From DASRBN01 sp035294305 (lineage in GTDB: Bacteria > Chloroflexota > Ktedonobacteria > Ktedonobacterales > Ktedonobacteraceae), in NCBI GenBank assembly GCA_035294305.1, contig DATGLD010000045.1, positions 186,001 through 250,000 on the forward strand: a stretch of DNA of 64,000 nucleotides, given 5' to 3'. The notes under the pieces are model-generated. The model did not search any database. It saw only the letters and a program-made list of their open reading frames with translations, and had not been told where the DNA came from. Positions 17,748-26,481 of the stretch are shown here, piece by piece (the stretch's first letter is position 1; every line of letters starts with the position of its first letter). Position numbers and translations under genes: made by a program.

Positions 17748-19151
17748 ATGAGCATCCAATCCATAAATCCGGCCACCGGAGAAGTCATTGAAACCTTCGA
17801 GCCTTATACCGAGGCGCAGATCAATGAGGCGCTTGACCAGGCTCGCAACGCATTCAGGCAATGGCGCGAGACATCTTCTGCCGAACGCAGCGCGCTCTTT
17901 CGCCGCATTGCCAGTCACCTGCGCGACCATAAAGCCGAACTGGCGCGCATCGCGACGCTAGAAATGGGTAAGCCCATCGTCGAAGCGGAGGCCGAAGTCG
18001 AGAAGTGCGCCTGGAACTGCGAATACTATGCCGAGAATGCTGAAAAGTTCCTGGCAGACCAGCATATCGCGACGAATGCGACCGATAGCTACGTCTCGTT
18101 TCAACCGCTTGGCGTCGTGTTGGCCCTGATGCCCTGGAACTTTCCCTACTGGCAGGTCTTTCGCTTTGCCGCGCCTGCATTGATGGCAGGCAATACCAGC
18201 GTTCTCAAACATGCCTCGAATGTCTCTCGCTGCGCGTTGGAGATCGAGAAGATGTTTGTGGAAAGCGGCTTCCCGCAAGGGGTCTTTAGAACGGTGCTGG
18301 TGCCAGGGGCGGAAACGGATAAGCTGATTACCGATCCTCGCATCGCTGCTGTCACGTTAACTGGCAGCGACGCAGCTGGCGTAGCAGTGGCATCGACAAG
18401 CGGGCGTGTGCTGAAGAAAAATGTCCTGGAACTGGGCGGCTCGGACGCCTTTATCGTGCTGGAGGATGCCGACCTCGATGCCGCGGCGCAGATGGCCGCG
18501 CGGGCTCGCTACCAGAACACCGGCCAGAGCTGCATTGCCGCCAAACGCTTCATCGTCGTCGATGCAGTAGCCGATACGTTTGAGCAGAAATTTGTCGAGG
18601 CGACCTCGAAGCTGCGTGTGGGCGATCCGCTTGAGCGCGAGACGCAGATCGGGCCAATGGCGCGTGGCGACCTGCGCGAAACATTGGAGAAGCAGGTGCG
18701 CGACTCCGTCGAGATGGGGGCGAAAGTCATACTCGGCGGCAAACCCCTTGACGACAGGGGCTACTTCTATGCTCCAACGATTTTGACCAATGTGACTCCG
18801 CAGATGCCCATGTTCCGCGAGGAAACATTCGGTCCTGCAGCTGCCGTCATTCGCGCTCGCGATACCCAGCACGCAATTGAACTCGCCAACGATTCGCAAT
18901 TTGGGCTTGGCGGTAACCTGTGGACCACTAATATCGAACGAGGTCGTGAATTAGCTCGTCACCTGGAATCCGGCGCGGTCTTTATCAATGGTATGACCGC
19001 GTCAGACCCTCGCCTGCCCTTTGGGGGTGTGAAGCGCAGCGGCTATGGTCGCGAGCTTTCCTCATTTGGCATTCACGAGTTCGTGAATATCCAGACTATC
19101 TGGATTGGCCCTACCGTCAACGCCGCGCCTGTGAAGGCTCCAAGCGAATAG
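17748..19151 (+). CDS. NAD(P)-dependent aldehyde dehydrogenase, succinate-semialdehyde type
   Basis: ATG 17748 follows GAAGGGGAA and gives 467 aa, full length for the family; an upstream in-frame ATG at 17661 is not supported. It opens with the family signature INPATGEVIETFEPYTE and carries the substrate/cofactor motif ALMPWNFPYWQVFRFAAPAL, the general base in NVLELGGSDAF and the nucleophilic Cys in NTGQSCIAAKRF. EETFGPAAAV and LPFGGVKRSGYGRELS complete the fold. The sequence fits YneI/GabD-type succinate-semialdehyde dehydrogenases, which oxidise the aldehyde to succinate. It is monocistronic, ending at a strong hairpin. Exact substrate is inferred. Confidence 0.85.
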   Translation: MSIQSINPATGEVIETFEPYTEAQINEALDQARNAFRQWRETSSAERSALFRRIASHLRDHKAELARIATLEMGKPIVEAEAEVEKCAWNCEYYAENAEKFLADQHIATNATDSYVSFQPLGVVLALMPWNFPYWQVFRFAAPALMAGNTSVLKHASNVSRCALEIEKMFVESGFPQGVFRTVLVPGAETDKLITDPRIAAVTLTGSDAAGVAVASTSGRVLKKNVLELGGSDAFIVLEDADLDAAAQMAARARYQNTGQSCIAAKRFIVVDAVADTFEQKFVEATSKLRVGDPLERETQIGPMARGDLRETLEKQVRDSVEMGAKVILGGKPLDDRGYFYAPTILTNVTPQMPMFREETFGPAAAVIRARDTQHAIELANDSQFGLGGNLWTTNIERGRELARHLESGAVFINGMTASDPRLPFGGVKRSGYGRELSSFGIHEFVNIQTIWIGPTVNAAPVKAPSE

Positions 19152-19170
19152 CGTCATGCTGGACGCAAAA

Positions 19171-19201
19171 ATGGGGATGCGAATTCGCTTCGCATCCCCA
19201 T
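19171..19201. terminator. Hairpin terminator between convergent genes
   Basis: A perfect 13-bp stem (19171-19183 with 19189-19201) and 5-base loop lie between the convergent dehydrogenase and DUF2795 genes. On the minus strand the stem is followed directly by a run of Ts, so it is a good intrinsic terminator for the DUF2795 gene and a probable stop for the dehydrogenase. Confidence 0.85.
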
Positions 19202-19216
19202 CTTCATGCTCACTCA

Positions 19217-19417
19217 CTATTTTTTGTTATCTATGTCACCGATGGCCTTACTGACACCGGAAGGTCCCTCGAATTTCTGGTCAGGCAATTGCTTGAGCGT
19301 TTCGAGCACCTTCTGGTCGGCGCCATTCTGCTCGGCTTGCTTGATCAGGTCTTTCTTGTTGACGGGATAATTCACTCCCTTCAGGTACTTCTGCAGTTGA
19401 ATTGGGTTAACTGCCAT
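19217..19417 (-). CDS. DUF2795 small protein
   Basis: A 66-aa protein starting AVNPIQLQKYLKGVNYPV and continuing KKDLIKQAEQNGADQKVLETL. This matches DUF2795, small helical proteins common in Actinobacteria and Chloroflexota with no established biochemical role. A strong ribosome-binding site (AAGGAG) precedes the ATG. It ends in a Lys-rich tail 16 bases before the shared terminator. It looks monocistronic. Confidence 0.85.
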   Translation of the reverse strand: MAVNPIQLQKYLKGVNYPVNKKDLIKQAEQNGADQKVLETLKQLPDQKFEGPSGVSKAIGDIDNKK

Positions 19418-19556
19418 GGTTTTCTCCTTCTTGTACTTTCAATTCAAAACGTCTTTTCGCACATACATGTACACGAATGAGGGCTTGTAATTGATACAAA
19501 GAAGGCAGGCGTAATCCTTTTTCTAATGCTACTCTGATACCGGCGTAAAACAGCAG

Positions 19557-20654
19557 TCAGGCCCGCTTTGCCAGGTAACGTGTCCGCGCACGAAAGATCA
19601 GAATCAGCGCTACGATGATGCCCAGCATGATGAGCAGTGTTTCGGCAAACTGTGGAGTTCCCATAGGCAGTGTTGGCAGCCAGCCCAGAAGTGCGTTTGA
19701 TTGCGGTCCAGCAACCACCTGCGCCGGTAGGGTGCCGAAATGGGCAATACGTATCACGCCTGAAGTACCAACACCCATATCATACGTGACTGATGTATCA
19801 GGAGCATCGAGACTCAGGTAGGTCAACCAGCCATTTGATGGAACCCAGCTCATATTGCGGTCGGTTGACAGGTCATGGTAAAGCGTGGGGGTCATCTGTT
19901 CCTGAAATGCTACTTTCAGGCCGGGCGCGCCTGGAACTTCGGTGCCTACGGCTGATTGCCCAACTTTCGCGCCGACATCGCTCGTATTGACAGGCCCATC
20001 GGTCAGCAGGTAAATGTCGGCCTGCACTTGCTGGCCATCGAGCGCAAGCACCTCAAGGGGTACCCACAAATTGGGGGTCTTCATTGTAATCAATATCGGT
20101 ACGCCATCGCCCTCCAGCTGACCGCGCGCCTTCGCTGCCGCGGTATCATATTTCGCCGCCATGAAAATTGGGCTGCCTTTTGCGTATGTGAGCAGGTGAT
20201 CGCGCGTATCGCCGTTCAGGAAGAAGCCGTTGCTGGTAGCCCAATTCACCACGGCCTGACCGCTGCCCCGGATCACTGTAATATTGAGCGCTTCGATCTT
20301 CACCTGCTGCAAAACCTGTGCTGTGGCCCCGGCGCTTGCGACAGCGTTGATTGGTACAGCAGGCTGGGGATGCGTTTCGATTGCGAGCCGTTGCAGTGTC
20401 CAGGCTCCCCCCTCCTCGATTTTCATGGGTACAGCGGGCAGCGGTACAATCCAACCAATATCGGATTCACTTCCCTGGTAGGTGAAACTGGTCAGGTAAT
20501 GTTCGATGCCATTATGCCACGCGACGAGTGTGCTGGCGCGGGCGAGGCGTACGTCACCATCGGGTGCTATCAATCCGCCGCAAGCCAGGGCGGATTGGGA
20601 TTGCAGTACAAAAAATGCCAGTGCGGATACAAGGATTGCAAGTCGTTTGATCAT
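19557..20654 (-). CDS. DUF2330 membrane-anchored extracytoplasmic protein
   Basis: The 365-aa protein has a signal peptide (ILVSALAFFVLQSQSALA) followed at once by the DUF2330 hallmark ACGGLIAPDGDVRLAR. The body is a large exported beta-rich domain with GSESDIGWIVPLPAVP. A C-terminal membrane helix (LLIMLGIIVALILIF) and a short basic tail (RARTRYLAKRA) anchor it with the bulk outside. The function of DUF2330 is not known; members are often surface proteins in Chloroflexota, Actinobacteria and myxobacteria. It is spaced 74 bases from the GNAT gene upstream and may be cotranscribed. Confidence 0.85.
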   Translation of the reverse strand: MIKRLAILVSALAFFVLQSQSALACGGLIAPDGDVRLARASTLVAWHNGIEHYLTSFTYQGSESDIGWIVPLPAVPMKIEEGGAWTLQRLAIETHPQPAVPINAVASAGATAQVLQQVKIEALNITVIRGSGQAVVNWATSNGFFLNGDTRDHLLTYAKGSPIFMAAKYDTAAAKARGQLEGDGVPILITMKTPNLWVPLEVLALDGQQVQADIYLLTDGPVNTSDVGAKVGQSAVGTEVPGAPGLKVAFQEQMTPTLYHDLSTDRNMSWVPSNGWLTYLSLDAPDTSVTYDMGVGTSGVIRIAHFGTLPAQVVAGPQSNALLGWLPTLPMGTPQFAETLLIMLGIIVALILIFRARTRYLAKRA

Positions 20655-20728
20655 CGTCTGGTCTCCTCTTGTTGAACTTAACTGGATGGTTCAACAAGCA
20701 GACGATGGGAGTGGGGGAAAAGTTCCCT

Positions 20729-21517
20729 CTACTTCGCCTCCATCTCATACTCCCCATACGCCGCGACCACCTCAAACCCCAAATTTTTATACACAGCGAT
20801 GGCGCTGGTGTTATCCGCCTTTACATTCAGACCGATGTGATCGATTGTGCGCAGCAAGGACTGGCAGAGTTTGGCGCATACTGCTGTTCCAAAACCCTGG
20901 CCGCGAAATTCGGGGTGCGTTGTGACGTTGCCCAGAGCGGCTACTCTGTAGCGCTGCGAGTAGACATGTACGCCTGCGACGCTAATGATGTCTGAACCGT
21001 GCCGGATACCATAATAATGGCCGGTTTCCAGCATACGCGGGTCGAATGCGTTGAGCGGGTAGCTTGCCCGGTAGAGGGCCTGCAGGGCAGGTAAATCGGA
21101 GGTTGTCAATGCAACAATCCTGGATGTGTCGATTGCATCTACCCGCTCTTTGTAGATCAGCGCCATTTTATAATGGGGCCCGAATGACTGTATCGCGTAG
21201 TCATCGGCAAAGATAGAGGCCCGGTCTCCACTCAGGTGCGCATGGAAATGCCTGGGTAGGAGATGCGAGATAGATTGCAGTAATTCACCCATATCGTCCC
21301 CTGGCTCTTCGGAAAGTGCCAGCAGGACGGGAACCGGCACACCTGAGTAGAGGAGCGCAATTGCGCTTATTTCTTGCTGTAGGCTGAGCAGAGCGTACCA
21401 GGTAGTGTATTGCCAGAAGAAGTTGTCGAGATCGCCAATCGAGTAAATATGAAGAAAGGTATCGCGTCGCAGGTAGGCTTCTATTTCTTGTTTTGAATGC
21501 AGGCAAATGGCTTTCAT
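20729..21517 (-). CDS. GNAT-family N-acetyltransferase
   Basis: A 262-aa protein whose C-terminal half carries the GNAT acetyl-CoA-binding core: VAALGNVTTHPEFRGQGFGT (motif A, Q/R-x-x-G-x-G/A) followed by AVYKNLGFEVVAAYGEYEM (motif B). The N-terminal half (about 120 residues) is unlike simple GNATs and may set substrate choice. It resembles FR47/GCN5-related two-domain acetyltransferases. Substrate unknown. It lies upstream of DUF2330 on the same strand and downstream of a remarkable long hairpin. Confidence 0.8.
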   Translation of the reverse strand: MKAICLHSKQEIEAYLRRDTFLHIYSIGDLDNFFWQYTTWYALLSLQQEISAIALLYSGVPVPVLLALSEEPGDDMGELLQSISHLLPRHFHAHLSGDRASIFADDYAIQSFGPHYKMALIYKERVDAIDTSRIVALTTSDLPALQALYRASYPLNAFDPRMLETGHYYGIRHGSDIISVAGVHVYSQRYRVAALGNVTTHPEFRGQGFGTAVCAKLCQSLLRTIDHIGLNVKADNTSAIAVYKNLGFEVVAAYGEYEMEAK

Positions 21518-21627
21518 GCAAATACTCCTTGAGACCGAATATTTTTGAGACGAGCATTCTAACAGCTATCGCTGTTAGTTTATCATAAGTATCCAGGTGA
21601 AATGCAAATTACTCGCAGAATTAGTAT

Positions 21628-21706
21628 CCAGATGTGTGCCAAATGAACAGCCCCAGAAACGCCACGAGCTGGCGTTTCTGGGGCTGTTCATTTGGCACAC
21701 ATCTGG
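21628..21706. repeat. Perfect 37-bp inverted repeat downstream of the catalase gene
   Basis: Bases 21628-21664 are an exact reverse complement of 21670-21706, with a 5-base loop (CGAGC). The stem ends three bases from the catalase stop codon. No T tract follows on either strand. A 37-bp perfect stem is far longer than an ordinary intrinsic terminator. It may be an mRNA-stabilising 3' end, a repeat-element (REP/MITE-like) insertion or a strong Rho-independent stop of unusual form. Confidence 0.9.
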
Positions 21707-21709
21707 TTA

Positions 21710-23857
21710 TTACGCTGGCACTTGCTCCCGTAGGCGAGACCAGTGGCGGCGCTTCGCGATGGCGGCCGTAAATTGCTGGATGAAGGAGTTCATCTCTGAC
21801 ATGTTGCGCATCGTCACGATGCCGTTTGAATTGGACAGGCCTCCGTTTGACAGCGCACCTGCTGAGGGCAGGCCCGGAAGGTCGGAGCGCACCAGTAATT
21901 CGACGCCCTCGCCTACGGCCCCGATTGGCTTGCCGTGCTTAAAGGCTTCGGCGACGAAATGGCGAGCTCTCCCTGGCCTTAACAATTGCGAAACGCTTTC
22001 CTGACCACCTGGAATGAATACCGCGTCATACATAACCGAACTGGCCGTAATGGCGCTGGCATCGACTGGCACTTCCTGCCCTTTTGCTCCCTTAATTGAG
22101 CCAAGGCCTTTCGCGATGATGAAAACGTGCGCCCCCTTCTCCTCGAGCGCCTTTTTTACTATTTGTAAAGCATTGGCATCGACGCCATCCGCGGCCAGTA
22201 CCGCGATGCGCAGGCTCTTAATAGTATCCTTTGCCAGGTGCTCCAGGCTGAGCGCCGGGGACCGCTCGACATTGCGGCGGCCGGTGGGAGCGGTGATGCT
22301 GGGATGTACTCTTTCTGGCGGAGCCGGCGCGCCGATTCCCTCCGCAACGCGAACTGCCAGGTCATGATCGACATAATTGAACAATGTAACCATGCGCTCC
22401 CGCACTTCTTTGACATTGACATGGCCTAACTCGAAGTGGGCTGCGGCAACCAGGTGGTCCTGCTCAACCGGCGTCAGGCTCTTCCAGAATAGCGTTGCCT
22501 GGCTGAAGAAGTCCTTGAAGCTCTCACTGCGAGCGCGAGTGGCTCTCCCCTCAATCTTTTCGGCATAATGTATATAGCCCTGGGCCGACTCCGGCGCCAG
22601 CATTGGGCAACCCTTGCCGAGTGAGTTTGGATAGTAACTCGCCCGGCTCTCATTGATTGTCTGTCGCATATACCCATCGCGCTGGTTGTTGTGAACGGGT
22701 GACACAGGGCGATTGATGGGTATCTCGGCGAAATTCGGCCCACCCAGGCGAATCAGCTGTGTGTCGAGGTACGAAAAGAGCCTGCCCTGTAAGAGAGGGT
22801 CACTGGTAAAGTCGATACCGGGTACGACATGACCTGGATGGAATGCAACCTGCTCCGTCTCGGCGAAAAAGTTGTCCGGGTTGCGATTCAATGTCATCTT
22901 ACCGATGAGCCGCACGGGTACGACTTCTTCAGGCAAAATCTTGGTCGGATCAAGAATATCGAAGGCGAAGGAAAATTCTTCCGATTCCTCGAACATCTGC
23001 ACGCCCAGTTCGTACTCCGGGTAATCGCCTTTCTCGATGGCCTCCCAGAGATCGCGCCGCAGCCAGTCGGGGTCCTTACCTGCCAGTTGCTGTGACTCGT
23101 CCCAGGTCAACGAGTAGGTACCCAGCACCGGCTTCCAGTGGAACTTGATGAAGCGAACTTTGCCCTGTTTGTTCACCAGGCGGAAGGTATGGACTCCAAA
23201 TCCCTCCATCATGCGGAAGCTGCGCGGAAGTGCGCGGTCTGAGAGCAGCCACATCACCATGTGAGTCGATTCGGGTAGTAATGAGAAGAAATCCCATGCT
23301 GTATTATGCGCTGTAGCTGCCTGGGGCATCTCGTCAGGAGGCTCCGGCTTGACGGCATGCACCAGGTCGGGGAATTTGATGGCATCCTGAATGAAGAAGA
23401 CCGGGAAGTTATTTCCCACCAGGTCAAACACACCATCCGCGGTGTAAAACTTCGTTGCGAATCCTCTCACATCGCGCACCGTGTCGGCTGAGCCGCGCGA
23501 ACCGACGACCGTCGAAAAGCGCACAAAGACGGGAGTCTTCACTGAGGGATCCTGCAAGAAACTGGCCTTCGTATATTCAGTCATCGGCTCATAGACCTGG
23601 AAATATCCAAAGGCGCCACTGCCACGGGCATGCACGACACGCTCCGGAATGCGTTCATGATCAAAGTGCATGATCTTCTCGCGGAAGTGAAAGTCTTCCA
23701 ACAGTGTTGGTCCGCGTTCTCCGGCCTTGAGAGAATCGTCTGTATGGCTGATGCGCACGCCCTGGTTCGTCGTCAGGTATTGTTGCTCATCCTGCACACG
23801 ATCGGGGTCCAGGTTTTGCTGCTTGCTTTGTTCATTGATGTTATTCTGGTCTGTCAT
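21710..23857 (-). CDS. katE: Large-subunit monofunctional catalase (HPII type)
   Basis: Decomposes hydrogen peroxide to water and oxygen with a heme cofactor. The 715-aa length and domain order (catalase core about 1-550, then a flavodoxin/DJ-1-like domain about 560-715) match large-subunit clade 2 catalases such as E. coli HPII. Key motifs are present: RVVHARGSGAFGYF with the distal His, FIQDAIKFPDLVHA, and RLFSYLDTQLIRLGGPNF with the proximal heme Tyr. The C-terminal domain has IAVLAADGVDANAL and DAVFIPGGQESV. The ATG is preceded by GAGAGG. A dyad at 23912-23936 lies in its promoter region and the 37-bp hairpin marks its 3' end. Confidence 0.95.
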   Translation of the reverse strand: MTDQNNINEQSKQQNLDPDRVQDEQQYLTTNQGVRISHTDDSLKAGERGPTLLEDFHFREKIMHFDHERIPERVVHARGSGAFGYFQVYEPMTEYTKASFLQDPSVKTPVFVRFSTVVGSRGSADTVRDVRGFATKFYTADGVFDLVGNNFPVFFIQDAIKFPDLVHAVKPEPPDEMPQAATAHNTAWDFFSLLPESTHMVMWLLSDRALPRSFRMMEGFGVHTFRLVNKQGKVRFIKFHWKPVLGTYSLTWDESQQLAGKDPDWLRRDLWEAIEKGDYPEYELGVQMFEESEEFSFAFDILDPTKILPEEVVPVRLIGKMTLNRNPDNFFAETEQVAFHPGHVVPGIDFTSDPLLQGRLFSYLDTQLIRLGGPNFAEIPINRPVSPVHNNQRDGYMRQTINESRASYYPNSLGKGCPMLAPESAQGYIHYAEKIEGRATRARSESFKDFFSQATLFWKSLTPVEQDHLVAAAHFELGHVNVKEVRERMVTLFNYVDHDLAVRVAEGIGAPAPPERVHPSITAPTGRRNVERSPALSLEHLAKDTIKSLRIAVLAADGVDANALQIVKKALEEKGAHVFIIAKGLGSIKGAKGQEVPVDASAITASSVMYDAVFIPGGQESVSQLLRPGRARHFVAEAFKHGKPIGAVGEGVELLVRSDLPGLPSAGALSNGGLSNSNGIVTMRNMSEMNSFIQQFTAAIAKRRHWSRLREQVPA

Positions 23858-23911
23858 GTATTGCCTCTCTCATGCATTCGTCGCTCTTTCAACTCATGAG
23901 CTAAAAAAGCT

Positions 23912-23936
23912 TGTACTAAACTTCACCCATTTAGTA
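23912..23936. promoter_or_regulatory. Dyad operator candidate upstream of katE
   Basis: GTACTAAA (23912-23919) and its reverse complement TTTAGTAC (23929-23936) flank a 9-base spacer, centred about 67 bases upstream of the katE start. The perfect 8-bp half-sites in an otherwise AT-rich gap suggest a dimeric regulator. It does not match the PerR or OxyR consensus as I know them; the regulator is unknown. Confidence 0.5.
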
Positions 23937-24000
23937 CGATTTTAATTATTGGGGCGATACTGAACAGAGCATCCCTGGGAAGGATGCAAGATGGCGGTTG

Positions 24001-24525
24001 TTAATCCTCCAGCTCAATTTCAAATGGCACAAGTATGGACGCACAGAGCAGATACCATCCCACGACAAGTGCGAGATCAACCATTTCGCTTTCAGTCAGA
24101 TATTGCCGGGCGGCAGAAAAGGTCGTATCGGAAACACGGAATGTGCTGGCAGTCTCCTCAGCAAATTGGAGTACAGCGCGGTCTCGTGGCTCGAAGATAG
24201 CTGCATGTTCGTGCCAGCTGGCAATGTTCGCAATCTCTTCCTCCGTCAAGCCTGCCCGTTTCGCCGGTTTCTGGTGTTGCGCAATTTCGTAAGCCACGTT
24301 GTGCAGTGTTGCCACGCGTAGTACAGCCAGTTCGCGCAGGCGCGCGCTCAAATCCGCTTCATCTCGAACGTATGCCGAGAAGGTCATGAACGCGCGTAAG
24401 GCTTTCGGGCTATGGGCAAGCACCCGGTGCAGATTGTAGACTGCGCCTCGCAAGCGCAGAATATCCTCCAGCACGGGTGCCAGACTCGTGTCAAATGCAT
24501 CGGGTTCGAGCGGGCGAATACGCAT
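24001..24525 (-). CDS. Carboxymuconolactone-decarboxylase/AhpD-like protein
   Basis: The start is set at ATG 24525, preceded by GAGG, rather than an upstream frame inside the neighbouring gene. The 174-aa all-helical protein contains SARLRELAVLRVATLHNVAYEIAQ in which the usual CxxC of AhpD is absent and E-x-A-x-H-like residues remain (YEIAQHQKPAKRAGL). LALVVGWYLLCASILVPF forms the last helices. It fits the CMD family branch that lacks redox cysteines. It lies 19 bases after the dioxygenase gene and is surely cotranscribed, so a role in the same catabolic route is likely. Confidence 0.8.
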   Translation of the reverse strand: MRIRPLEPDAFDTSLAPVLEDILRLRGAVYNLHRVLAHSPKALRAFMTFSAYVRDEADLSARLRELAVLRVATLHNVAYEIAQHQKPAKRAGLTEEEIANIASWHEHAAIFEPRDRAVLQFAEETASTFRVSDTTFSAARQYLTESEMVDLALVVGWYLLCASILVPFEIELED

Positions 24526-24544
24526 AATGTTCTGCCTCGTAAAA

Positions 24545-25396
24545 TTAAAAATCGGCGGGTTTAGGAGATCCCCAGACGTTCGACCATTGTTCCTGCATGC
24601 GCCAGACCTTCGGTTCGTATGTTGCGTCATCCCAGATCTGTTGGACATCACAGGTAAATTCTACTATATTGCGCTCAGGGTCCCGGAAGTAGGCGAATAG
24701 ATTCTTGCCGGGTCCATGGCGGCCCGGCCCGTAAATCAGCGAGTAGCCGTTCTGCGCGAGATGGTCGGCCTGGCGCGCCAGGTAGGAAAAATCCTGTACC
24801 TCGAACGCGAAGTGATGCAACTTTGACATATCGCCAACGGAGCACGCTATTCCGTGATGATCGGGATTGCAACGCATCCAGACGAATTTATCTTCCACCC
24901 AATCGGAAATGCGAAACCCCAGCACTTCCTGGTAGAAATCGGCGCTGCGCTTGCAATCACTAACCTTGAAGGTGAGATGGCCCAGCTTGCGGGGCTGGAC
25001 GGCGCGCGGCCCGTAATTCGCGTCAACCTGTGCCATCTCAGCAATCAATTCGACCACGAATCCTTCGGGGTCGCGCAAGCGTAAGGAGGTTCCCTGGCCG
25101 CGTTCATCCGATTGCTCGATCTCATATGGGATACCGGCGTGCGTTAGAGCAGTGGCCGCGGCCTCGAATTCCGCCGGCCCTCCGACTTCCAGCGCATAGT
25201 GGTCGATGCCGGTCTCAGTAGATGGGACAAGGACCAAAGAATGATGGTTAGCATTACAGCGTAAATACACCTGGCCCGCATTATCACGCTCTGTCTCACC
25301 CAATCCCACTATCTTTGTATAGAAATTCACCTGCTGTTCCACATCTTTTGTCTTCAATGCCACGTGCGAAATTCGTTTAACGTTCACAATTGACAT
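24545..25396 (-). CDS. Two-domain extradiol dioxygenase (VOC family, catechol 2,3-dioxygenase-like)
   Basis: The 283-aa protein is two vicinal-oxygen-chelate domains in tandem, the size of type I extradiol dioxygenases. The C-terminal domain keeps the ferrous-iron triad: His in KLGHLTFKVSD, His in KLHHFAFEVQD and Glu in RNIVEFTCDVQ. The N-terminal domain (RISHVALKTKDVEQQVNFYT) is the structural copy. Such enzymes cleave a catechol ring next to the hydroxyls, or act on related substrates. It is divergent from a GntR-FCD regulator across a promoter with two TGTATACA boxes, and cotranscribed with the CMD-like gene. Substrate is not determinable here. Confidence 0.85.
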   Translation of the reverse strand: MSIVNVKRISHVALKTKDVEQQVNFYTKIVGLGETERDNAGQVYLRCNANHHSLVLVPSTETGIDHYALEVGGPAEFEAAATALTHAGIPYEIEQSDERGQGTSLRLRDPEGFVVELIAEMAQVDANYGPRAVQPRKLGHLTFKVSDCKRSADFYQEVLGFRISDWVEDKFVWMRCNPDHHGIACSVGDMSKLHHFAFEVQDFSYLARQADHLAQNGYSLIYGPGRHGPGKNLFAYFRDPERNIVEFTCDVQQIWDDATYEPKVWRMQEQWSNVWGSPKPADF

Positions 25397-25489
25397 AAAA
25401 ATCTCCTTTCGTAGGGAAGCGTAACCGAGTATTTGCCGTAAGGTTCAGGCAACAAATACTCATAAGCACGAGAACTCCTGGGATAAATC

Positions 25490-25580
25490 TTGACAAAATA
25501 TAAACTAATGTATACACTTGCTGCTAAATATACCATGCAGGAGGCGAAATTACAACCCATTAGCAGCTGATATGTATACA
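25490..25580 (+). promoter_or_regulatory. Promoter with two TGTATACA operators
   Basis: TTGACA (25490-25495), 17 bases, then TACACT (25513-25518) makes a good sigma-70-type promoter for the GntR gene. The palindrome TGTATACA occurs at 25509-25516, over the -10, and again at 25573-25580 downstream. TNGTATACNA-like palindromes are typical operators of FadR/FCD-branch GntR repressors. Autorepression, and repression of the divergent dioxygenase gene, are inferred. Confidence 0.6.
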
Positions 25581-25671
25581 GTTTTTACTGTGAGGTATGA
25601 AAAAGTAAGTTGATTTCGCCTTATTATTGTGGGAGGTACGCTTCCCAAATTGCCTTCAATGAGAGGGAAGT

Positions 25672-26460
25672 ATGATGAGCGATAGCCCCGGAAAGATCCG
25701 ATCTTTACCCCCCATCGTTAAAGGGGAGGATTTGAACGGGGTTGTAGCTCTGTATCATCGCCTGCGCAAACTGATTCTGGATGGAACCTATGCGCCCGGA
25801 ACTATGCTGTCACAGGTTGAACTGGCGGAAGTGCTAGGGGTAAGCCGCACGCCGCTGCGGGAAGCGTTACGCATGTTGCAAAAGGAGGGATTGATCGAGG
25901 CTGAGCATAACCAGCGCGCTCGTATTCCCTCCTTCAATCCGCAGGTTCTTGATAGTATCTATGCTAGCCGTGTTCTCCTCGAGGCCCTGGGCATTCGACT
26001 GACCGTCCCTCGCCTGCATGCGTATGACCTGGAAATGCTGCAAAACACGCTCACGGAATTGCTCGCTGCCGGTGATGCAGAGCGCCGGGAGGAACCGCAT
26101 CGTCGATTTCACCGGCTCCTTATAGCATATGCGGGTGAGTATCTCTATGATACAATCGCCGGCTACGCTGATCGCTGCACATTCTACCGGCGCATGTATG
26201 TACAGAGCGATCCTCGTAATCGCGTGATCGCCGATGCCGAGCACGAGGCGATTTTGCAGGCTTGTATTGCGCGAGACGCTGAAACAGCGGCATATCGTTT
26301 GACTCAGCATCTCGCTCGCACTGCGCTGACACTTCTGGCTCAATTGACGCCGGAGTACGAACCGGTGGCGGTGCGAACGGCCCTGCAAATCTCACAAGGT
26401 GGTTTGAATATCACCGAACCTAAAAAGCCAGGGAGGCGGGCAGGCTCTGCCAGTCTCTGA
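25672..26460 (+). CDS. GntR-family regulator, FCD (FadR) branch
   Basis: The 262-aa protein has an N-terminal winged helix (LILDGTYAPGTMLSQVELAE, then VLGVSRTPLREALRMLQKEG, the GntR signature) and a C-terminal all-helical FCD ligand domain (VLLEALGIRLTVPRL, AEHEAILQACIARDAETAA) with the conserved H-x3-A spacing. FCD domains bind small acids, often through a metal. ATG 25672 follows GAGAGGGAAG. It is divergent from the dioxygenase-CMD pair and followed by a PPOX gene. It probably represses the dioxygenase until an aromatic or acidic intermediate is bound. Confidence 0.9.
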   Translation: MMSDSPGKIRSLPPIVKGEDLNGVVALYHRLRKLILDGTYAPGTMLSQVELAEVLGVSRTPLREALRMLQKEGLIEAEHNQRARIPSFNPQVLDSIYASRVLLEALGIRLTVPRLHAYDLEMLQNTLTELLAAGDAERREEPHRRFHRLLIAYAGEYLYDTIAGYADRCTFYRRMYVQSDPRNRVIADAEHEAILQACIARDAETAAYRLTQHLARTALTLLAQLTPEYEPVAVRTALQISQGGLNITEPKKPGRRAGSASL

Positions 26461-26481
26461 AACTTGAAGAAAGGGTAAACT

